The position numbers were made by a program, and so were the translations under genes. A stretch of DNA of 64,000 bases from the NCBI RefSeq assembly GCF_904063055.1, contig NZ_CAJFCN010000005.1, positions 62,001 through 126,000 of the forward strand. Direction: 5' to 3'. Shown one piece after another: positions 11,412 through 20,877 of the stretch. This DNA comes from Pseudomonas paracarnis (GTDB taxonomy: Bacteria > Pseudomonadota > Gammaproteobacteria > Pseudomonadales > Pseudomonadaceae). The notes below the pieces were generated by a model. That model was given only the letters and a program-made list of their open reading frames with translations. It had not been told where the DNA came from and did not search any database. How positions within the stretch are numbered: the stretch's first letter is position 1; each line of letters begins with the position of its first letter.

Positions 11412-11477
11412 TAAAGATGTGTGCGTAAGACTTTGCACCATCCCTGTTCGCGCATCGATCGCCGAGGAGTCCTAGCT

Positions 11478-13148
11478 GTGACCAAGCCTACAAAATACCG
11501 TGACGTCGAAATCCGCGCCGCCCGCGGTAACAAGCTCACCGCCAAAAGCTGGCTGACCGAAGCGCCGCTGCGCATGCTGATGAACAACCTCGACCCACAA
11601 GTGGCCGAGAACCCCAAAGAACTGGTGGTGTACGGCGGTATCGGCCGCGCGGCGCGCAACTGGGAGTGCTACGACCAGATCGTCGAGAGCCTTACTAATC
11701 TGAACGACGACGAAACCCTGCTGGTGCAATCCGGTAAGCCGGTCGGCGTGTTCAAGACCCACAGCAACGCCCCACGCGTGCTGATTGCCAACTCCAATCT
11801 GGTACCGCACTGGGCCAGTTGGGAGCATTTCAACGAACTGGATGCCAAGGGCCTGGCCATGTACGGCCAGATGACCGCCGGCAGCTGGATCTACATCGGC
11901 AGCCAAGGCATTGTCCAAGGCACCTACGAAACCTTCGTGGAAGCCGGTCGCCAGCATTACAACAGTGACCTGACCGGTCGTTGGGTGCTCACCGCCGGCC
12001 TCGGCGGCATGGGCGGCGCGCAGCCATTGGCCGCGACGCTGGCCGGCGCCTGCTCGCTGAATATCGAGTGCCAGCAAGTCAGCATCGACTTCCGCCTGAA
12101 CAGCCGCTACGTCGACGAGCAGGCTACCGACCTCGACGACGCCCTGGCGCGTATCGCCAAGTACACCAAGGAAGGCAAGGCCATCTCCATCGCGCTGCTG
12201 GGCAACGCCGCAGAGATCCTGCCGGAACTGGTCAAGCGTGGCGTGCGCCCGGACATGGTCACCGACCAGACCAGCGCCCACGACCCACTCAACGGATACC
12301 TGCCGGCCGGCTGGACCTGGGACGAATACCGCGCTCGCGCCAAGACCGAGCCGGCCGCCGTGATCAAGGCCGCCAAGCAGTCGATGGCCGTCCACGTCAA
12401 AGCCATGCTCGAATTCCAGAAGCAAGGCATCCCGACCTTCGACTACGGCAACAACATCCGCCAGATGGCCCAGGAAGAGGGCGTGGAAAACGCGTTCGAC
12501 TTCCCAGGCTTCGTACCGGCCTACATTCGCCCACTGTTCTGCCGTGGCATCGGCCCGTTCCGTTGGGCGGCGCTGTCCGGTGACCCGCAAGACATCTACA
12601 AGACCGACGCCAAAGTCAAAGAACTGATCCCGGACGATGCCCACCTGCACAACTGGCTGGACATGGCCCGCGAGCGCATCAGCTTCCAGGGCCTGCCGGC
12701 ACGTATCTGCTGGGTCGGCCTGGGCCAGCGTGCCAAGTTGGGCCTGGCGTTCAACGAAATGGTGCGCAGCGGCGAGCTGTCCGCGCCGGTCGTGATCGGC
12801 CGTGACCACCTGGACTCCGGCTCGGTCGCTAGCCCGAACCGCGAAACCGAAGCCATGCAGGACGGCTCCGATGCTGTGTCCGACTGGCCGCTGCTCAACG
12901 CCTTGCTTAATACCGCGAGCGGCGCGACCTGGGTGTCGCTGCACCACGGTGGTGGCGTGGGCATGGGCTTCTCCCAGCACTCGGGGATGGTGATTGTCTG
13001 CGACGGTACTGACGAAGCGGCCGAGCGGATTGCCCGCGTGCTGCACAACGACCCGGCGACCGGGGTGATGCGTCATGCGGATGCGGGTTACCAGATCGCT
13101 ATCGACTGCGCCAAGGAACAAGGCCTGAACCTGCCGATGATCAAGTAA
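11478..13148 (+). CDS. hutU: Urocanate hydratase
   Basis: Converts urocanate to 4-imidazolone-5-propionate using tightly bound NAD as electrophile. The 556-aa length is standard. [18 protein letters not shown] near residue 175 is the dinucleotide-binding motif, and the conserved [20 protein letters not shown] stretch contains the region that activates NAD in urocanase. The GTG at 11478 follows GAGGAG and gives the family start [14 protein letters not shown]; an upstream in-frame start lacks similarity. It is the first gene after the sigma-54/HutC control site. Confidence 0.97.
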   Translation: MTKPTKYRDVEIRAARGNKLTAKSWLTEAPLRMLMNNLDPQVAENPKELVVYGGIGRAARNWECYDQIVESLTNLNDDETLLVQSGKPVGVFKTHSNAPRVLIANSNLVPHWASWEHFNELDAKGLAMYGQMTAGSWIYIGSQGIVQGTYETFVEAGRQHYNSDLTGRWVLTAGLGGMGGAQPLAATLAGACSLNIECQQVSIDFRLNSRYVDEQATDLDDALARIAKYTKEGKAISIALLGNAAEILPELVKRGVRPDMVTDQTSAHDPLNGYLPAGWTWDEYRARAKTEPAAVIKAAKQSMAVHVKAMLEFQKQGIPTFDYGNNIRQMAQEEGVENAFDFPGFVPAYIRPLFCRGIGPFRWAALSGDPQDIYKTDAKVKELIPDDAHLHNWLDMARERISFQGLPARICWVGLGQRAKLGLAFNEMVRSGELSAPVVIGRDHLDSGSVASPNRETEAMQDGSDAVSDWPLLNALLNTASGATWVSLHHGGGVGMGFSQHSGMVIVCDGTDEAAERIARVLHNDPATGVMRHADAGYQIAIDCAKEQGLNLPMIK

Positions 13149-13164
13149 CGGGTGGCGCAGTACC

Positions 13165-13252
13165 TGTGGGAGCTGGCTTGCCTGCGATGCAGACGACGCG
13201 GTCTGACAGTAAGACCGCGGTGATGCTATCGCAGGCAAGCCAGCGCCCACGG
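13165..13252. repeat. REP doublet between hutU and the NCS1 permease gene
   Basis: Inverted arms TGTGGGAGCTGGCTTGCCTG and GCAGGCAAGCCAGCGCCCAC enclose an inner palindrome around GACCGCGG. Confidence 0.9.
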
Positions 13253-13296
13253 AAGAGCAAGATGCATACAAAACAATCCATCAGAGGTTGAACAAC

Positions 13297-14742
13297 ATGG
13301 CTGCAAACGACACCACCCCGTTGATCGAGAAACGTTCGATCGACTACATCCCGGAAGCGGAAAGACATGGTCGTCTATTCAGTCAATTCACCCTGTGGAT
13401 GGGTGCCAACCTGCAGATCACTGCGATTGTCACCGGGGCGTTGGCCGTGGTGCTGGGCGGTGATGTGTTCTGGTCGTTGATCGGCTTGCTGATCGGTCAA
13501 CTGATCGGCGGTGGCGTCATGGCGCTGCATGCGGCGCAAGGGCCCAAGCTTGGCCTGCCGCAGATGATTTCCAGCCGGGTGCAGTTCGGCGTGTACGGCG
13601 CGGCCATTCCGATCGTGTTGGTGTGCTTGATGTACCTGGGCTTCACCGCCACCGGCACCGTGCTGTCGGGCCAGGCGCTGGGCCAGTTGTTCGGGGTCAG
13701 CGACAGCGTCGGCATCCTGATCTTCGCCAGTGTCATCGTGCTGGTCACGGTGCTGGGTTACAGGGTGATCCACTTCATCGGCCGGGTCGCCAGCCTGATT
13801 GGCGTGGTTGCCTTTGTGTACCTGTTCAGCCGCTTGATGAGCCAGACCGACGTTGGCGCGCTCCTGCAGATCCGCCACTTCAGCTGGAGCAGTTTCCTGC
13901 TGGCCGTGTCGCTGGCGGCCTCCTGGCAGATTGCGTTCGGCCCTTACGTGGCGGATTACTCGCGTTACCTGCCGAGCCACACGTCATCGGTGAAAACCTT
14001 TCTCGCTGCTGGCGCAGGTTCGGTCATCGGTGCCCAAGTGGCGATGGTCCTCGGCGTGTTTGCCGCGGCCATGTCCAACGGGCAGTTTGCCGGCCACGAG
14101 GTGGCGTACATCGTTGGCTTGAGCGGCACGGGGGCTACCGCTGCGTTGCTGTACTTCAGCATCGCGTTCGGCAAGGTCACCATCTCGACGCTCAACTCCT
14201 ACGGCAGCTTCATGTGCATCGCCACTATCATCAGCGGCTTTCGTGGGCGTCTGGAGGTCACGCGTCTGCAGCGTCTGGTGTTTGTGCTGATGATCGTCGG
14301 CACGGCCACGCTGATCGCGTTGCTCGGCCAGCATTCGTTCCTCGGTGCATTCAAGTCGTTCATCCTGTTCCTGCTGGCGTTCTTTACGCCCTGGAGCGCG
14401 ATCAACCTGGTGGATTACTACTGCATCACCCGCGAGCGTTATGACGTGCCGGCGCTGGCCGACCCGAACGGTCGCTACGGCCGCTGGAACCTGCTGGGCA
14501 TCAGCGTCTACGTATTCGGCGTGCTGGTGCAGTTGCCGTTCATCTCTACCAAGTTCTACACCGGCCCCCTGGTGGCCGCGCTGGGGGATGTGGATATCTC
14601 CTGGATCATCGGCCTGGTACTGCCGGCGGCCCTGTATTACGTGTGTGCAAAAAAATGGCACGGCACGGTACCCGATCACCTGATCCTGCCAAAAGAGCAG
14701 GGCGCTTCACCCACAACAAACGGGCTGGCTGCACAAGCCTGA
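13297..14742 (+). CDS. NCS1-family permease (probable urocanate transporter)
   Basis: Cytosine/purine/hydantoin-type permease of 481 aa with about twelve hydrophobic segments. The N-terminal FTLWMGANLQITAIVTGALA and GLPQMISSRVQFG stretches are the NCS1 signature. In P. fluorescens SBW25 the permease at this point of the hut locus is reported to import urocanate (HutTu), so that substrate is the best inference. The ATG at 13297 lies nine bases after AGAGG; a TTG three codons earlier is less likely. The ABC transporter genes follow. Confidence 0.88.
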   Translation: MAANDTTPLIEKRSIDYIPEAERHGRLFSQFTLWMGANLQITAIVTGALAVVLGGDVFWSLIGLLIGQLIGGGVMALHAAQGPKLGLPQMISSRVQFGVYGAAIPIVLVCLMYLGFTATGTVLSGQALGQLFGVSDSVGILIFASVIVLVTVLGYRVIHFIGRVASLIGVVAFVYLFSRLMSQTDVGALLQIRHFSWSSFLLAVSLAASWQIAFGPYVADYSRYLPSHTSSVKTFLAAGAGSVIGAQVAMVLGVFAAAMSNGQFAGHEVAYIVGLSGTGATAALLYFSIAFGKVTISTLNSYGSFMCIATIISGFRGRLEVTRLQRLVFVLMIVGTATLIALLGQHSFLGAFKSFILFLLAFFTPWSAINLVDYYCITRERYDVPALADPNGRYGRWNLLGISVYVFGVLVQLPFISTKFYTGPLVAALGDVDISWIIGLVLPAALYYVCAKKWHGTVPDHLILPKEQGASPTTNGLAAQA

Positions 14743-14811
14743 TGGGACGTGGACAGGGCAGGACGCCTACTGACTGCCGTAATCCATTTCATGATTGGGA
14801 GCGTCACAACA

Positions 14812-15777
14812 ATGACTATGAATAAGACCTTGCTGGCTACTTTGTTCGCAGCTGGCGTGCTGGCAAGTGCCGGCGCCCAGGCGGCTGGTTGGTGCGAGTC
14901 GGGTAAACCGGTGAAATTCGCCGGCCTGAATTGGGAAAGCGGCATGTTGCTCACCGACATCCTGCAAACCGTGCTGGAAAAAGGCTACGACTGCAAAACC
15001 GACAGCTTGCCGGGCAATTCCATCACCATGGAAAACGCCCTGGGCAGTAACGACATCCAAGTGTTCGCCGAGGAGTGGGTAGGTCGCAGCGAGGTCTGGA
15101 ACAAAGCCGAGAAGGCCGGCAAAGTCGTGGGCGTCGGTGCTCCGGTGGTCGGCGCGGTCGAAGGCTGGTACGTGCCGCGCTATGTGATCGAAGGCGACGC
15201 CAAGCGCAAGCTGGAAGCCAAGGCGCCGGACCTGAAAAACATCGCCGACCTGGCCAAGTACGCCTCGGTGTTCAAGGACCAGGAAGAGCCGTCCAAGGGC
15301 CGCTTCTACAACTGCCCGGCCGGCTGGACTTGCGAGCTGGACAACAGCGAAATGCTCAAGAGCTACGGCCTGGAAAGCACCTACACCAACTTCCGCCCGG
15401 GCACCGGCCCGGCGCTGGATGCAGCGGTGCTGTCGAGCTACAAGCGTGGCGAGCCGATCCTGTTCTACTACTGGTCACCGACACCGCTGATGGGCCAGGT
15501 CGATCTGGTCAAGCTGGAAGAAAAGCCCGGCGTGGACAAAACCGTGAGCATCAAGGTCGGTCTGTCCAAGACCTTCCACGAGCAAGCCCCCGAACTGGTG
15601 GCCGTGCTCGAAAAGGTCAACCTGCCCATCGACCTGCTGAACCAGAACCTGGGCCGCATGGCCAAGGAGCGTATCGAGTCGCCGAAACTGGCGAAAATTT
15701 TCCTCAAGGAACATCCTGAAGTCTGGCACGCCTGGGTGAGCGACGACGCAGCCAAGAAAATCGACGCGGCCTTGTAG
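14812..15777 (+). CDS. hutX: Periplasmic binding protein of the hut ABC transporter
   Basis: A 321-aa protein with a signal peptide ending AQAAG and a substrate-binding domain of the glycine-betaine/proline type (OpuAC/ProX). Family features are VKFAGLNWESGMLLTDILQTVLEKGY and TGPALDAAVLSSYKRGEPILFYYWSPT. Four cysteines are present, including the pair NCPAGWTC. In this locus it is expected to bind histidine. The ATG at 14812 follows GGGAG and gives a clean signal peptide. It is first in hutXWV. Confidence 0.9.
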   Translation: MTMNKTLLATLFAAGVLASAGAQAAGWCESGKPVKFAGLNWESGMLLTDILQTVLEKGYDCKTDSLPGNSITMENALGSNDIQVFAEEWVGRSEVWNKAEKAGKVVGVGAPVVGAVEGWYVPRYVIEGDAKRKLEAKAPDLKNIADLAKYASVFKDQEEPSKGRFYNCPAGWTCELDNSEMLKSYGLESTYTNFRPGTGPALDAAVLSSYKRGEPILFYYWSPTPLMGQVDLVKLEEKPGVDKTVSIKVGLSKTFHEQAPELVAVLEKVNLPIDLLNQNLGRMAKERIESPKLAKIFLKEHPEVWHAWVSDDAAKKIDAAL

Positions 15778-15848
15778 GTCAAGTGTGCGCGGCTACCCTC
15801 AAGGGTGGCCGGGCGGCTGGCCACAACCCACTGGATCGAGAGCACGAT

Positions 15849-16700
15849 ATGTTTCCTGAGAGCTTTACCTTTTCCATCGCCGACTGGGTCAACGGTTGGG
15901 TGGACGCACTGGTCACCCACTACGGCGATGTGTTCCGGCACATCTCCGATACGCTGCTGTGGGCCATCGTCAACCTGGAAGGCCTGCTGCGCGCAGCGCC
16001 CTGGTGGCTGATGCTGGCCATCGTCGGCGGTATTGCCTGGCATGCCACCCGCAAGGTGGTGACCACGGCGGTGATTGTCGGTCTGCTGTTCCTGGTGGGC
16101 GCGGTTGGCCTGTGGGACAAGCTGATGCAAACCCTGGCATTGATGATGGTGGCCACGGTGATTTCGGTGTTGATCGGCATCCCCCTGGGCATCCTCTCGG
16201 CGCGCAGTAATCGCCTGCGTTCAGTGTTGATGCCGCTGCTGGACATCATGCAAACCATGCCCAGCTTCGTGTACCTCATCCCGGTGCTGATGCTGTTCGG
16301 CCTGGGCAAGGTCCCGGCGATTTTCGCCACGGTGATCTACGCCGCGCCGCCACTGATTCGCCTGACCGACCTGGGTATTCGCCAAGTCGATGGCGAAGTC
16401 ATGGAAGCCATCAACGCCTTCGGCGCCAACCGCTGGCAGCAACTGTTCGGCGTGCAATTGCCGCTGGCGTTGCCGAGCATCATGGCCGGGATTAACCAGA
16501 CCACCATGATGGCGCTGTCGATGGTGGTGATCGCCTCGATGATCGGCGCCCGTGGCTTGGGTGAAGACGTGCTCGTCGGCATCCAGACCCTCAACGTCGG
16601 CCGCGGCCTTGAAGCCGGGCTGGCGATCGTGATTCTCGCAGTGGTCATCGACCGCATTACCCAGGCTTATGGCCGCCCACGGCATGAGGCGAGCAAATGA
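15849..16700 (+). CDS. hutW: Permease of the hut ABC transporter
   Basis: Integral membrane permease of 283 aa, ProW-like. Several hydrophobic helices surround the inner-membrane-component EAA-like loop ([26 protein letters not shown]). The first part, [20 protein letters not shown], is the amphipathic N terminus seen in ProW homologues. The ATG at 15849 was chosen because the homology begins there; the upstream frame extension is unrelated. It overlaps hutV by four bases (ATGA). Confidence 0.92.
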   Translation: MFPESFTFSIADWVNGWVDALVTHYGDVFRHISDTLLWAIVNLEGLLRAAPWWLMLAIVGGIAWHATRKVVTTAVIVGLLFLVGAVGLWDKLMQTLALMMVATVISVLIGIPLGILSARSNRLRSVLMPLLDIMQTMPSFVYLIPVLMLFGLGKVPAIFATVIYAAPPLIRLTDLGIRQVDGEVMEAINAFGANRWQQLFGVQLPLALPSIMAGINQTTMMALSMVVIASMIGARGLGEDVLVGIQTLNVGRGLEAGLAIVILAVVIDRITQAYGRPRHEASK

Positions 16701-17521
16701 CGACTGTCAGCAAAATCGAAGTCAAAAACGTCTTCAAGATTTTCGGCGCACGCGCCAAGGATGCGCTGGCCATGGTCGGCCAGGGCAAGACCAAGGACCA
16801 GGTACTGGCCGAGACCGGTTGCGTGGTCGGCGTCAATGACCTGTCCCTGAGCATCGGCACCGGTGAGATCTTTGTCATCATGGGCTTGTCGGGTTCGGGC
16901 AAATCCACCCTGGTGCGCCACTTCAACCGCCTGATCGACCCCACCAGTGGCGCGATCCTGGTGGACGGCGAAGACATCCTGCAACTGGACATGGAAGCCC
17001 TGCGCCAATTCCGTCGGCACAAGATCAGCATGGTGTTCCAGAGCTTCGGCCTGCTGCCGCACAAGAGCGTGCTCGACAACGTTGCCTACGGCCTGAAAGT
17101 GCGTGGCGAAACCAAGCAAGTCTGCGCCGAACGTGCGTTGCACTGGATCGAAACAGTGGGCCTCAAAGGCTATGAAAACAAATATCCCCACCAGCTTTCT
17201 GGCGGTATGCGCCAGCGCGTGGGCCTGGCCCGCGCCTTGGCGGCCGACACCGATATCATCCTGATGGACGAAGCCTTCAGCGCCCTCGACCCGCTGATCC
17301 GCGCCGAGATGCAAGACCAATTGCTCGAGCTGCAAAAGACCCTGCACAAGACCATCGTGTTCATCACCCACGACCTCGACGAGGCCGTGCGCATCGGCAA
17401 TCGCATTGCGATCCTCAAGGACGGCAAGCTGATCCAGGTCGGCACGCCGCGAGAGATCCTGCATTCGCCGGCGGATGAATATGTGGACCGGTTTGTTCAG
17501 CGGCGGGCGGCGGTGGTCTGA
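16697..17521 (+). CDS. hutV: ATPase of the hut ABC transporter
   Basis: ABC ATPase of 274 aa, ProV/OpuAA-like but without the C-terminal CBS domains of those proteins. Walker A is GLSGSGKST, the Q-loop is [18 protein letters not shown], the signature is [15 protein letters not shown], Walker B is [13 protein letters not shown] and the H-loop is FITHDLDEA. The N-terminal extension [23 protein letters not shown] is typical of the betaine-type subfamily. A REP doublet follows. Confidence 0.94.
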   Translation: MTTVSKIEVKNVFKIFGARAKDALAMVGQGKTKDQVLAETGCVVGVNDLSLSIGTGEIFVIMGLSGSGKSTLVRHFNRLIDPTSGAILVDGEDILQLDMEALRQFRRHKISMVFQSFGLLPHKSVLDNVAYGLKVRGETKQVCAERALHWIETVGLKGYENKYPHQLSGGMRQRVGLARALAADTDIILMDEAFSALDPLIRAEMQDQLLELQKTLHKTIVFITHDLDEAVRIGNRIAILKDGKLIQVGTPREILHSPADEYVDRFVQRRAAVV

Positions 17522-17529
17522 CGGACGCC

Positions 17530-17603
17530 ATCGCAGGCAAGCCAGCTCCCACATTTGATTGGGTTCACACAGTTCAAATGTGGGAGCCGGGCTTGCCCGC
17601 GAT
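17530..17603. repeat. REP doublet between hutV and hutH1
   Basis: This copy has the opposite orientation to the others in the locus. ATCGCAGGCAAGCCAGCTCC comes first, and GTGGGAGCCGGGCTTGCCCG follows after about 30 bases. Confidence 0.88.
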
Positions 17604-17642
17604 GACGCCGGCAATGCTGTAGAGATTATGAAGAGGTCAACG

Positions 17643-19151
17643 ATGTCCCAGGCAACAACAATCATCATCGCCGACACCCCACTGCGCTGGCAGGACGTGG
17701 TCGCCGTCGCCCGCCACGGCGCCATGCTCGAACTGTCGGGCCACGCCTGGGCGCGCATCGACAATGCCCAAGCCATCGTGCAGCGCATCGTCACCAGCGG
17801 CGAGCGTGCCTATGGTGTCAACACCGGCCTGGGCGCGCTGTGCAACGTCTCGCTCAAGACCGAGCAACTGAGCCAACTGTCGCGCAATACGCTGTTGAGC
17901 CATGCCTGTGGTGTCGGCCCGGTGCTCAGCGATGAGCAAACCCGCGCGATCATCTGCGCGGCGATCATCAACTACAGCCATGGCAAGTCCGGCCTGCATC
18001 CGCAGGTGGTGCACGCGCTGCTGGCGTTGCTCAACCACGGCATCACCCCGCAAGTGCCGTCCCAAGGCTCGGTGGGGTACCTGACCCACATGGCCCATAT
18101 CGGCGTGGCCCTGCTGGGCGTCGGCAATGTGAGCTACCGAGGCCAGATCGTCACGGCGCAACACGCGTTGCAGGCTGAAGGTTTGCAGCCGGTGGTACTC
18201 GGCGCCAAGGACGGCCTGTGCCTGGTCAATGGCACGCCGTGCATGACCGGCCTGAGCTGCCTGGCCCTGGCCGATGCACATCACTTGCTGCAATGGGCCG
18301 ACGTGATCGGTGCCATGAGCTTCGAAGCCCAGCGCGGCCAGATCGACGCCTTTGACGAAGAAATCATTGCTCTCAAGCCGCATCCTGGCATGCAGCAAGT
18401 GGGTATCAACCTGCGTGCCTTGCTCGACGGCAGTGAGGTGATTGCCAGCAGTAAAGGTATTCGCACCCAGGATGCCTTGAGCATTCGCTCGATCCCGCAG
18501 ATTCACGGCGCGGCCCGCGATCAGGTGGAACACGCCACGCGCCAGATCGAGACCGAACTCAACAGCGCCACCGACAACCCGCTGGTGCTGGGCACGCCAG
18601 ACAGCTACCGCGTTGTGTCCCAGGCCAACCCCCACGGGCAGTCCGTCGCGATGGCGGCCGACATGCTCGCCATCGCCATCGCCGAGATCGGTTCGGTGGC
18701 CGAGCGTCGCCTGGACCGCCTGGTCAACCCGCATGTCAGCGGCCTGCCAGCCTTCCTGGTGAGCAACCCGGGGGTCAACTCCGGGATGATGATCGTGCAG
18801 TACGTCGCCGCGTCCTTGTGCGGGCAGAACCGCCAGTTGGCGCAACCCGCGGTGCTCGACAATTTCGTCACCTCGGGCCTGCAGGAAGACCACTTGAGCA
18901 TGGGCACCAACGCCGCGCTCAAGCTGCACCAGGTGCTGGTCAACGTCACCCAGATTCTTGCCATCGAGTACCTGCTGGCGGCCCAGGCTTTCGAGTTTCT
19001 CAAGGACCAGCGCTTCGGTGCCGGTACCGACCGCGCCTGGCGATTGCTGCGCGAAGTGGTCCCTGCTTATGAACAGGACCGCTGGCTGGCGCCGGATATT
19101 GCCGCCGCTGCCCAGCTGCTTAAAGACACCGCATTACCGAATTTGCACTGA
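17643..19151 (+). CDS. hutH1: Histidase-family paralogue lacking the MIO triad (HutH1)
   Basis: A 502-aa member of the aromatic amino-acid ammonia-lyase family. It keeps YGVNTGLG (Tyr57), SHACGVG (His87), LVNGTP, an arginine in LSIRSIPQ and QEDHLSM (Glu). In place of [14 protein letters not shown] it reads GSVGYLTHMAH at residues 142-152, so the Ala-Ser-Gly that cyclises to the MIO electrophile is deleted. The histidase tyrosine in DPYSLR is Ala (DALSIR) and the phenylalanine in GGNFHAEP is Pro (ANPHGQS). It should not be a normal histidase. It may act on another substrate, be regulatory, or pair with HutH2. The frame is intact. The start ATG follows AAGAGG; hutH2 begins 32 bases after its stop. 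Confidence 0.9.
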   Translation: MSQATTIIIADTPLRWQDVVAVARHGAMLELSGHAWARIDNAQAIVQRIVTSGERAYGVNTGLGALCNVSLKTEQLSQLSRNTLLSHACGVGPVLSDEQTRAIICAAIINYSHGKSGLHPQVVHALLALLNHGITPQVPSQGSVGYLTHMAHIGVALLGVGNVSYRGQIVTAQHALQAEGLQPVVLGAKDGLCLVNGTPCMTGLSCLALADAHHLLQWADVIGAMSFEAQRGQIDAFDEEIIALKPHPGMQQVGINLRALLDGSEVIASSKGIRTQDALSIRSIPQIHGAARDQVEHATRQIETELNSATDNPLVLGTPDSYRVVSQANPHGQSVAMAADMLAIAIAEIGSVAERRLDRLVNPHVSGLPAFLVSNPGVNSGMMIVQYVAASLCGQNRQLAQPAVLDNFVTSGLQEDHLSMGTNAALKLHQVLVNVTQILAIEYLLAAQAFEFLKDQRFGAGTDRAWRLLREVVPAYEQDRWLAPDIAAAAQLLKDTALPNLH

Positions 19152-19183
19152 ACACCTAAGAACAATTCACAAGGAGAATGAAT

Positions 19184-20716
19184 GTGACTGCGCTAAACCT
19201 GATTCCAGGCCAACTGAGCCTCGCCCAACTGCGTGCCATCTACCAGCAGCCAGTAACCCTCAGCCTGGATGACAGCGCCTCGGCCCAGATCGAAGCCAGC
19301 GTTGCCTGCGTGGAGCAGATTCTCGCCGAGAACCGCACCGCCTATGGCATCAACACCGGTTTTGGCCTGTTGGCCTCGACGCGCATCGCCAGCGAAGACC
19401 TGGAAAACCTCCAGCGTTCCCTGGTGCTGTCCCACGCCGCCGGCGTCGGTGAGCCGATCAGCGATGCGCTGGTGCGACTGGTCATGGTGCTCAAGGTCAA
19501 CAGCCTGAGCCGTGGCTTCTCCGGGATTCGTCGCCAGGTGATCGACGCGTTGATCGCGCTGATCAACGCCGAGGTGTACCCGCACATCCCACTCAAGGGG
19601 TCAGTGGGTGCTTCCGGTGACCTGGCGCCGTTGGCGCACATGTCCCTGGTACTGCTTGGCGAAGGCAAGGCACGCCACAAGGGCCAATGGCTGGAAGCCA
19701 CCGAGGCGCTGAAAATCGCCGGCCTCACGCCGCTGACCCTGGCCGCCAAAGAAGGCCTGGCCCTGCTCAACGGCACCCAGGTGTCCACGGCCTATGCCCT
19801 GCGTGGCCTGTTCGAAGGCGAAGACCTGTTCGCCGGCGCCCTCGCTTGCGGCGGCCTCACTGTGGAGGCGGTACTGGGTTCGCGTTCGCCGTTCGATGCG
19901 CGTATTCATGCAGCGCGTGGCCAGCGTGGCCAGATCGACTCGGCAGCGGCCTATCGCGACCTGCTCGGTGAGAGCAGCCAGGTGTCCCAATCGCACCAGA
20001 ACTGCGACAAGGTGCAAGACCCGTATTCCCTGCGTTGCCAGCCGCAGGTCATGGGTGCGTGCCTGACTCAATTGCGCCAGGCCGCCGAGGTGCTGGTGGT
20101 AGAAGCCAACGCAGTGTCGGATAACCCGCTGGTCTTTGCCGCCGAGGGTGACGTGATTTCCGGTGGCAACTTCCATGCCGAACCCGTGGCCATGGCCGCC
20201 GACAACATGGCGCTGGCCATTGCCGAAATCGGCTCCCTGAGCGAGCGCCGGATCTCGTTGATGATGGACAAGCATATGTCGCAACTGCCGCCGTTTCTGG
20301 TGGGCAATGGCGGGGTGAACTCCGGCTTCATGATCGCCCAGGTGACCGCCGCCGCGCTCGCCAGCGAGAACAAGGCGCTGGCCCATCCCCATAGCGTCGA
20401 CAGCTTGCCGACTTCGGCCAACCAGGAAGACCACGTGTCCATGGCCCCGGCTGCGGGCAAGCGTTTGTGGGAAATGGCCGAGAACACCCGGGGCATCCTC
20501 GCGGTGGAATGGCTCGCGGCGTGCCAAGGCCTGGACCTGCGCGACGGCCTGAAGACCTCGCCCAAGCTGGAAAAAGCCCGTGGCATCCTGCGCGACAAGG
20601 TGGCGTTCTATGACAAGGACCGCTTCTTCGCCCCGGACATCAACGCCGCCAGCGAACTGCTCGCCAGCCGCTGCCTGAATGAGCTGGTGCCGGCCAAGTT
20701 GCTGCCAAGCCTCTAA
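19184..20716 (+). CDS. hutH: Histidine ammonia-lyase
   Basis: Removes ammonia from L-histidine to give urocanate, the first step of the pathway. At 510 aa it equals the P. putida enzyme. The MIO triad lies in [14 protein letters not shown] at residues 143-145. Tyr54 (YGINTGFG), His84 (LSHAAGVG), [22 protein letters not shown] and NQEDHVSM are all present, so the active site is complete. The GTG at 19184, seven bases after AAGGAG, is preferred to the ATG at 19178, which touches the Shine-Dalgarno sequence. It is the second lyase gene (HutH2) and the one expected to be functional. Confidence 0.96.
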   Translation: MTALNLIPGQLSLAQLRAIYQQPVTLSLDDSASAQIEASVACVEQILAENRTAYGINTGFGLLASTRIASEDLENLQRSLVLSHAAGVGEPISDALVRLVMVLKVNSLSRGFSGIRRQVIDALIALINAEVYPHIPLKGSVGASGDLAPLAHMSLVLLGEGKARHKGQWLEATEALKIAGLTPLTLAAKEGLALLNGTQVSTAYALRGLFEGEDLFAGALACGGLTVEAVLGSRSPFDARIHAARGQRGQIDSAAAYRDLLGESSQVSQSHQNCDKVQDPYSLRCQPQVMGACLTQLRQAAEVLVVEANAVSDNPLVFAAEGDVISGGNFHAEPVAMAADNMALAIAEIGSLSERRISLMMDKHMSQLPPFLVGNGGVNSGFMIAQVTAAALASENKALAHPHSVDSLPTSANQEDHVSMAPAAGKRLWEMAENTRGILAVEWLAACQGLDLRDGLKTSPKLEKARGILRDKVAFYDKDRFFAPDINAASELLASRCLNELVPAKLLPSL

Positions 20717-20732
20717 GAGCGACATTGACCCA

Positions 20733-20821
20733 TGTGGGAGCTGGCTTGCCTGCGATAGCGGTGTATCAGTCACCGATGCATTCACCGCTAGACAGCTATC
20801 GCAGGCAAGCCAGGTCCCACA
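20733..20821. repeat. REP doublet between hutH and hutT
   Basis: Inverted arms TGTGGGAGCTGGCTTGCCTG and CAGGCAAGCCAGGTCCCACA enclose GCGATAGCGG...GCTATCGC. Confidence 0.92.
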
Positions 20822-20877
20822 GTTTGAATGTTTGCAGCTTTGAATTTTCTCGGGATAAGAATAACTAGGGAAGAGAA

